From Methylobacterium bullatum (lineage in GTDB: Bacteria > Pseudomonadota > Alphaproteobacteria > Rhizobiales > Beijerinckiaceae), in the NCBI GenBank assembly GCA_902712845.1, contig LR743504.1, positions 2,268,001 to 2,332,000 of the forward strand: a DNA stretch of 64,000 nucleotides, written 5' to 3'. The position numbers were made by a program, and so were the translations under genes. This document shows positions 60,568 through 64,000 of the stretch, in pieces; position 1 is the stretch's first letter, and each line of letters opens with the position of its first letter. The notes under the pieces are model-generated. The model saw nothing but the letters and a program-made list of their open reading frames with translations. It was not told the origin of the DNA and ran no database searches.

Positions 60568-61196
60568 CGCGTAAACCCTCGGGGCTTCTTCTGGTCACGG
60601 ACCGGGCCGGGAGCCCGATGGGCTTGGTCGAAAGGGTCGAGGCGGCGCTGGCGGGCGGTGCCCGCTGGATCTGGTTCAGGGACCGCGACCTCGATGCAGG
60701 CTCACGCCGTGTCCTGGCCGAAGAGGTGATGGGGCCGGTACGGGACTTTGGGGCAAGGCTCATCGTCGGGGGAGATGTGGCCCTCGCCCGCGACATCGGT
60801 GCCGATGGGGTTCATCTCGGCGGAGGGGCGATGCCCCCGGAAATCGCGGCGGCACGGCGGGAACTTCCGCCCGGATGCCTCCTCGGAATCTCGGCCCATT
60901 CACCCGTGGAGGTGATCCGGGCCGCCGAAGCGGGCGTGGATTACGCCACCCTCAGCCCCATTTTCGCGACCCTGAGCAAACCGGGATATGGGCCGGCACT
61001 CGGCCCGGACGTCCTCGATAGCGGTCCGAGACCCACGATCCCGGTCTTCGCCCTCGGCGGTGTCACGCCGGCGAATGCGGGAGTGTGCCGTGACGCCGGG
61101 TTTTCCGGAATCGCCGTCATGGGCGGTGTCATGGCGGCGGTGGATTCACGAGCCGCGGTGCGCGCCTATCTCGATGCCTGGGAGACCCGGGGCTGA
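60564..61196 (+). CDS. thiE: Thiamine phosphate synthase (ThiE/TenI family)
   Basis: Joins the pyrimidine and thiazole phosphates to thiamine phosphate. The 210-residue protein starts with GTG at 60564 inside the thiG stop (GTGA). It has [77 protein letters not shown] and a C-terminal GGVTPANAG phosphate loop. The usual R-x-K is R-x-R here, so a TenI-like divergent function is possible, but the operon favours ThiE. Confidence 0.85.
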   Translation: MTRKPSGLLLVTDRAGSPMGLVERVEAALAGGARWIWFRDRDLDAGSRRVLAEEVMGPVRDFGARLIVGGDVALARDIGADGVHLGGGAMPPEIAAARRELPPGCLLGISAHSPVEVIRAAEAGVDYATLSPIFATLSKPGYGPALGPDVLDSGPRPTIPVFALGGVTPANAGVCRDAGFSGIAVMGGVMAAVDSRAAVRAYLDAWETRG

Positions 61197-61212
61197 GCAG
61201 GCCTCGCAAAGA

Positions 61213-61247
61213 AGTTCGCCGGTTCCGCGTCCTCGAACCGGCGAACT
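61213..61247. terminator. Bidirectional terminator between thiE and the Anbu gene
   Basis: Perfect 13-bp repeat AGTTCGCCGGTTC / GAACCGGCGAACT with loop CGCGTCCTC, between convergent genes. T-runs are short (TTCTTT on the minus strand). Confidence 0.7.
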
Positions 61248-61274
61248 GCTGGAATTCTTACGAAGCGAATGCGT

Positions 61275-62024
61275 TCAGTGCGCAGCGGGGCCGTAAGGAG
61301 GGCGTGGGATGGCCCGGTGCGCTGCGCGCAGGGCCGCGGACCAACGTTCGCGCAGATCGTGGAAGTAGGATTCTCCCGCCTCGATCCGATGGCTCACTTC
61401 GAGGTCGAGTGCACCGCGACGAGCCACGGCGATATCGATGGGCAAACCCACGCCGAGATTCGACCGCATGGTCGAATCCATGGAGACGAGGCTCACTTTC
61501 AGGGCATCGTAGAGGTCCGTCTCGAACTTCACGGCCCGATCGAGGATGGGTTTGCCGTATTTGTGCTCACCGATCTGCAGGAACGGCGCATCGGTGCTGC
61601 ACTCGATGAAATTGCCCGCCGAATAGATCAGGAACAGGCGCATGGGCTCGTTGCCGATCTGGCCGCCGAACAGCAGCGAGATCGAGAACCGGAGATTGGC
61701 CGCCTCGAACCCGGCCTTCTCGATGGCGCGGACGCGACGGATCGCCTTGCCGATGAGCTGCGCGGCCTGGAACATCGTCGTGGTTTCGGTCAGCTTCAGC
61801 GTCGGCTCGCCGTCGTCGCCGGCAACGCCCTCGGCGAGCATGCTGAGCACCGATTGGGTCACGGAGAGGTTGCCGGCCGATGCCAGCATCATCACGCGCT
61901 CGCCGGGCACGTTGAAGTGATGCAGCTTGCGGTAGGTCGAGATGTCGTCGAGGCCCGCATTGGTGCGGGTGTCGGCAACCATCACGAGCCCTTCCTCGAC
62001 AAGGAGCCCGACGCAATAGGTCAT
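61275..62024 (-). CDS. Anbu: ancestral beta-subunit proteasome-type peptidase
   Basis: A 249-residue Ntn-hydrolase of the Anbu (bacterial proteasome homologue) family. Removal of Met1 exposes Thr2 (M-TYCVGLLV); Asp18 in VADTR and Lys33 in STYRKLHH complete the site, matching proteasome beta subunits and HslV. Other family text is MMLASAGNLSVTQSVL and SLVSMDSTMRSNLGVGLPIDIA. No ATPase partner is nearby. It is the last gene of a minus-strand cluster ATP-grasp, alpha-E, transglutaminase, Anbu, which is a conserved set. The 57-base gap from the transglutaminase gene supports co-transcription. Confidence 0.92.
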   Translation of the reverse strand: MTYCVGLLVEEGLVMVADTRTNAGLDDISTYRKLHHFNVPGERVMMLASAGNLSVTQSVLSMLAEGVAGDDGEPTLKLTETTTMFQAAQLIGKAIRRVRAIEKAGFEAANLRFSISLLFGGQIGNEPMRLFLIYSAGNFIECSTDAPFLQIGEHKYGKPILDRAVKFETDLYDALKVSLVSMDSTMRSNLGVGLPIDIAVARRGALDLEVSHRIEAGESYFHDLRERWSAALRAAHRAIPRPPYGPAAH

Positions 62025-62081
62025 GATACCGATACCCCTGATGGCCCGAGACTCTCAGGCCATTCTCGATGCTGTGACAGG

Positions 62082-62909
62082 CTAGACCTGGACGGCCGCC
62101 TGAGCCTGTTCGACCCGAAGCTTTACTTCGAGTGTCTCAGTCCCGCCACCCATCCGGCTGCCTCTGATCGGGGCCGCACCCAAATAATCCAGCCCGATGG
62201 CGACGCGGATATGCGCCTCCGTCGTAGCGATACCATTGGCCGGGTCGAAACCGACCCATCCCAGACCGGGCACCAGAGCTTCCGCCCAAGCATGCCCCGA
62301 TCCCTGATCCTCCTCGCTGTCGGCATGGAAGAAATAGCCGGAGACGTAGCGGGCGGGAATTTCCAGATGCCGCGCGGCGGCGATGAAAATATGGGCAAGA
62401 TCCTGGCAGACGCCCTTTCCGGCAGCGAAGGATTGCGCGGCGGTGGTGCTGGCGCTGGCCGGACCCGGCTCGAACGCGACCGTGTCGAAGACGGCGGCGA
62501 GAAGTCGGTGAAGGCAGGGGAGAACCGAGGAATCACCCTCGTCGACCACGCTCTTGGCGAAAGCCTGAAGCTCGGCATTGGCCGTCGCGAGATCGGAATC
62601 GCGCAGGTAGAACACGTCGGGCAGGCGTTCCACCGTGCCGCGGACGATGCCGTGCATCTCGTTGGTGTCGACTTCGCCGGTGACCCGGATCGTCAGGGCG
62701 TCGGCCGGCTCGTCGGCCGTGAACCAGTGGGTGACGTTGCCGAACCCGTCCTCACGCTCGCTGATCCGCCCATCCACCGAGGGTTCGATCCGCCAGCGGC
62801 GGACATATTGCCCGTCATGGTCGCGCGGTCGAAGGCGCAGAAGCTGGATGAGACCCCGGGCCGGCTGCTCGTAGGTGTAGTTGGTCTCATGGAAGACGCG
62901 GATGCGCAT
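62082..62909 (-). CDS. Transglutaminase-like cysteine peptidase family protein
   Basis: A 275-residue protein with an N-terminal beta-sandwich (FHETNYTYEQPARGLIQLLRLRPRDHDGQ...) and a transglutaminase-like core. The triad is visible: Cys in AGKGVCQDLAHIF, His in GSGHAWAEAL, Asp in WVGFDPANG. It is cytoplasmic, with no signal peptide. In the cluster with an alpha-E protein and ATP-grasp enzyme it is predicted to cleave or form amide bonds of the cluster's peptide product, but no substrate is known. 57 bases upstream of Anbu and 36 bases downstream of the alpha-E gene. Confidence 0.92.
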   Translation of the reverse strand: MRIRVFHETNYTYEQPARGLIQLLRLRPRDHDGQYVRRWRIEPSVDGRISEREDGFGNVTHWFTADEPADALTIRVTGEVDTNEMHGIVRGTVERLPDVFYLRDSDLATANAELQAFAKSVVDEGDSSVLPCLHRLLAAVFDTVAFEPGPASASTTAAQSFAAGKGVCQDLAHIFIAAARHLEIPARYVSGYFFHADSEEDQGSGHAWAEALVPGLGWVGFDPANGIATTEAHIRVAIGLDYLGAAPIRGSRMGGGTETLEVKLRVEQAQAAVQV

Positions 62910-62945
62910 GGACGTCTCTTGTAGAACTCGGGATTCGACGGAACC

Positions 62946-63890
62946 CTACACCAGATATTGTTCGATGACCGCCGCACCGAGACGATTGTTCTCGACGATG
63001 AAGGCCGTCACGAACTCGTGCAGACCCGATCGGAAGACCCGGTCGATGTTCTCGCCTTCCAGGCGTGCGAGGGTGTTGCTCGCCAGGCGCTGGCTCGCGC
63101 CGCGGCGGCCATAGGCGTCGGCGATGAGATCGAGATGCTCCACCAGCATGCCGTAGCAATTGGTCAGGGAGCGCGGCATCTGCCGGTTGAGGATCAGCAG
63201 GTCGGCCACGAGCAGCGGTTTGACGCTCTCGCGATAGACCCAGTGATAGGCGTTGAAAGCCGAGACCTCGCGAAGGATCGTGGTCCACTGGAAATAATCG
63301 AGGCTGCCGCCGACCTTCTCCGTGGCCGGCAGCAGGATGCGATACTTCACGTCGAGGATGCGGGCGGTGTTGTCGGCCCGCTCGATGGCGGTGCCAAGCC
63401 GCGTGAACCAGTAGGCGTCGTTGCGCAGCATGGTGCGGTAGGCCGAGCCGTCGAAGGCGAGGGACACACCCTTCACCCATTCGAGGAAGCGGCTGAACTC
63501 GTCGCGATTGAGATCGCGGCCCTCGTAGTTGCGCAGTTCGAGCCAGGCACCGTTGATCGCGTCCCACATCTCCGTGGTCAGCGCGGTGCGGACGGACCTG
63601 GCGTTCTCGCGCGCGGTCTCGATGCAGGAGCGGATCGAGGACGGGTTGTGGGGCGAGAAGGCCAGGAAGTTGCACACCGTCGCTTCGTTGACGCTGTCAT
63701 AGAGCGGCTTGAACACCTCCGGGTCGCCCGCGGAGGCCAGGGCCGACGCCCATTCGTTGGTCTCGCCGCCACCATAGCTCGAGGGGAGGGCGGCGAGCCG
63801 ATGGGCCGCATCGAGGATGCGGGCGACGAACTCGGCCCGCTCGGCGTAGCGCGAGAGCCAGTACAGATTGTCGGCGGTCCGGGACAGCAT
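62946..63890 (-). CDS. Alpha-E domain protein (DUF403)
   Basis: A 314-residue all-helical protein of the alpha-E family, with the signature N-terminus MLSRTADNLYWLSRYAERAEFVARILD and IERADNTARILDVKYRILLP. It contains many Arg and Glu in matching repeats. The family always goes with the circularly permuted ATP-grasp protein and transglutaminase, and is predicted to take part in ligase or peptide handling, with no proven activity. It follows the ATP-grasp gene after a 68-base space that holds a hairpin. Confidence 0.92.
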   Translation of the reverse strand: MLSRTADNLYWLSRYAERAEFVARILDAAHRLAALPSSYGGGETNEWASALASAGDPEVFKPLYDSVNEATVCNFLAFSPHNPSSIRSCIETARENARSVRTALTTEMWDAINGAWLELRNYEGRDLNRDEFSRFLEWVKGVSLAFDGSAYRTMLRNDAYWFTRLGTAIERADNTARILDVKYRILLPATEKVGGSLDYFQWTTILREVSAFNAYHWVYRESVKPLLVADLLILNRQMPRSLTNCYGMLVEHLDLIADAYGRRGASQRLASNTLARLEGENIDRVFRSGLHEFVTAFIVENNRLGAAVIEQYLV

Positions 63891-63924
63891 GGGCTTCCGT
63901 TAAGGCGATGGGCGAGAAAACGAT

Positions 63925-63944
63925 CCACCCCGCTTCCGGGGTGG
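63925..63944 (-). terminator. Hairpin between the ATP-grasp and alpha-E genes
   Basis: Perfect 8-bp stem CCACCCCG / CGGGGTGG with a 4-base loop, 14 bases past the ATP-grasp stop. On the transcribed (minus) strand it is followed by ATCGTTTTC. This looks like a weak terminator or attenuator inside the operon. Confidence 0.4.
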
Positions 63945-63958
63945 GCTTTGGCGTAGCG

Positions 63959-64000
63959 TCAGGCGTCCAGCACCCAGGTATCCTTGGTGCCCCCGCCCTG
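63959..64000 (-). CDS. C-terminal end of the circularly permuted ATP-grasp protein (cut by window edge)
   Basis: The last 13 codons plus stop on the minus strand read QGGGTKDTWVLDA. This matches the conserved C-terminus (SQGGGxKDTWVL) of the circularly permuted ATP-grasp (DUF404/DUF407) proteins that always lie upstream of alpha-E genes. Only the tail is visible, so length and catalytic residues cannot be judged here. Confidence 0.8.
   Translation of the reverse strand, partial: QGGGTKDTWVLDA

Overview
The window is GC-rich (about two thirds G+C over most of its length) chromosomal DNA of an alphaproteobacterium of the order Hyphomicrobiales. It is most likely Methylobacterium or Methylorubrum. 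That assignment is inferred from the gene content: an Fdh4-type FdhF/YdeP molybdoenzyme with a small partner, a pseudoazurin, a K+-independent H+-pyrophosphatase, a thiOSGE operon under a TPP riboswitch, and a DnaG with a degenerate zinc finger. No rRNA, insertion sequence, prophage or CRISPR array was seen. One tRNA gene, tRNA-Gln(TTG), is present. Gene starts often overlap the preceding stop (ATGA, GTGA, TGATG), so translational coupling is common.

Layout. 0-3 kb: the end of an unidentified gene, then a minus-strand run DUF1285 / CoA-type Nudix hydrolase and DUF6111 / CCA-adding enzyme. 3-8 kb: hppA, an old yellow enzyme, a HAD hydrolase and small doubtful ORFs. 8.2-8.6 kb: a strikingly AT-rich patch (22% GC over 8341-8580) beside tRNA-Gln. 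8.8-16 kb: an SDR, prfC, a Tim44-like protein, a PAS histidine kinase, a LexA/CI-like S24 repressor, DUF952 and pyrD. 16.4-19 kb: the Fdh4-like pair. 19-27.2 kb: flagellar genes fliP, flgL, flgK and flgE with an M3 peptidase lodged among them; flgE has a good sigma-54 promoter match. 27.4-28.4 kb: a BLUF photoreceptor and a single-domain response regulator, divergent from flgE. 28.4-35.3 kb: the minus-strand envelope run lptF-lptG-lptD-pdxA-rsmA. 35.5-40.7 kb: pepA, a membrane protein, an acyl-CoA ligase and msrP. 40.7-51.2 kb: carB-greA-(secreted protein)-ELM1-trxB-lysR, pseudoazurin, a small membrane protein and carA. 51.4-56.1 kb: yqeY, dnaG, rpoD. 56.2-58 kb: a secreted protein and a class III adenylate cyclase. 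58.1-61.2 kb: TPP riboswitch and thiO-thiS-thiG-thiE. 61.3-64 kb: Anbu, transglutaminase, alpha-E protein and the last codons of a circularly permuted ATP-grasp protein.

Two places repay attention most. First, the thiamine leader can be read base by base as a translational switch: the 3' part of the TPP aptamer can form a 12-bp helix with a downstream strand that otherwise folds over the GGAGG ribosome-binding site of thiO. Second, the right edge holds the Anbu / transglutaminase / alpha-E / ATP-grasp cluster, a conserved bacterial gene set predicted to make and break peptide bonds whose product is still unknown to my knowledge. Other points of interest are the AT-rich patch next to tRNA-Gln, the loss of three of four zinc ligands in DnaG, the mosaic composition of flgE, a repeated module shared by FlgL and FlgK, and the BLUF-response regulator pair beside the hook operon.
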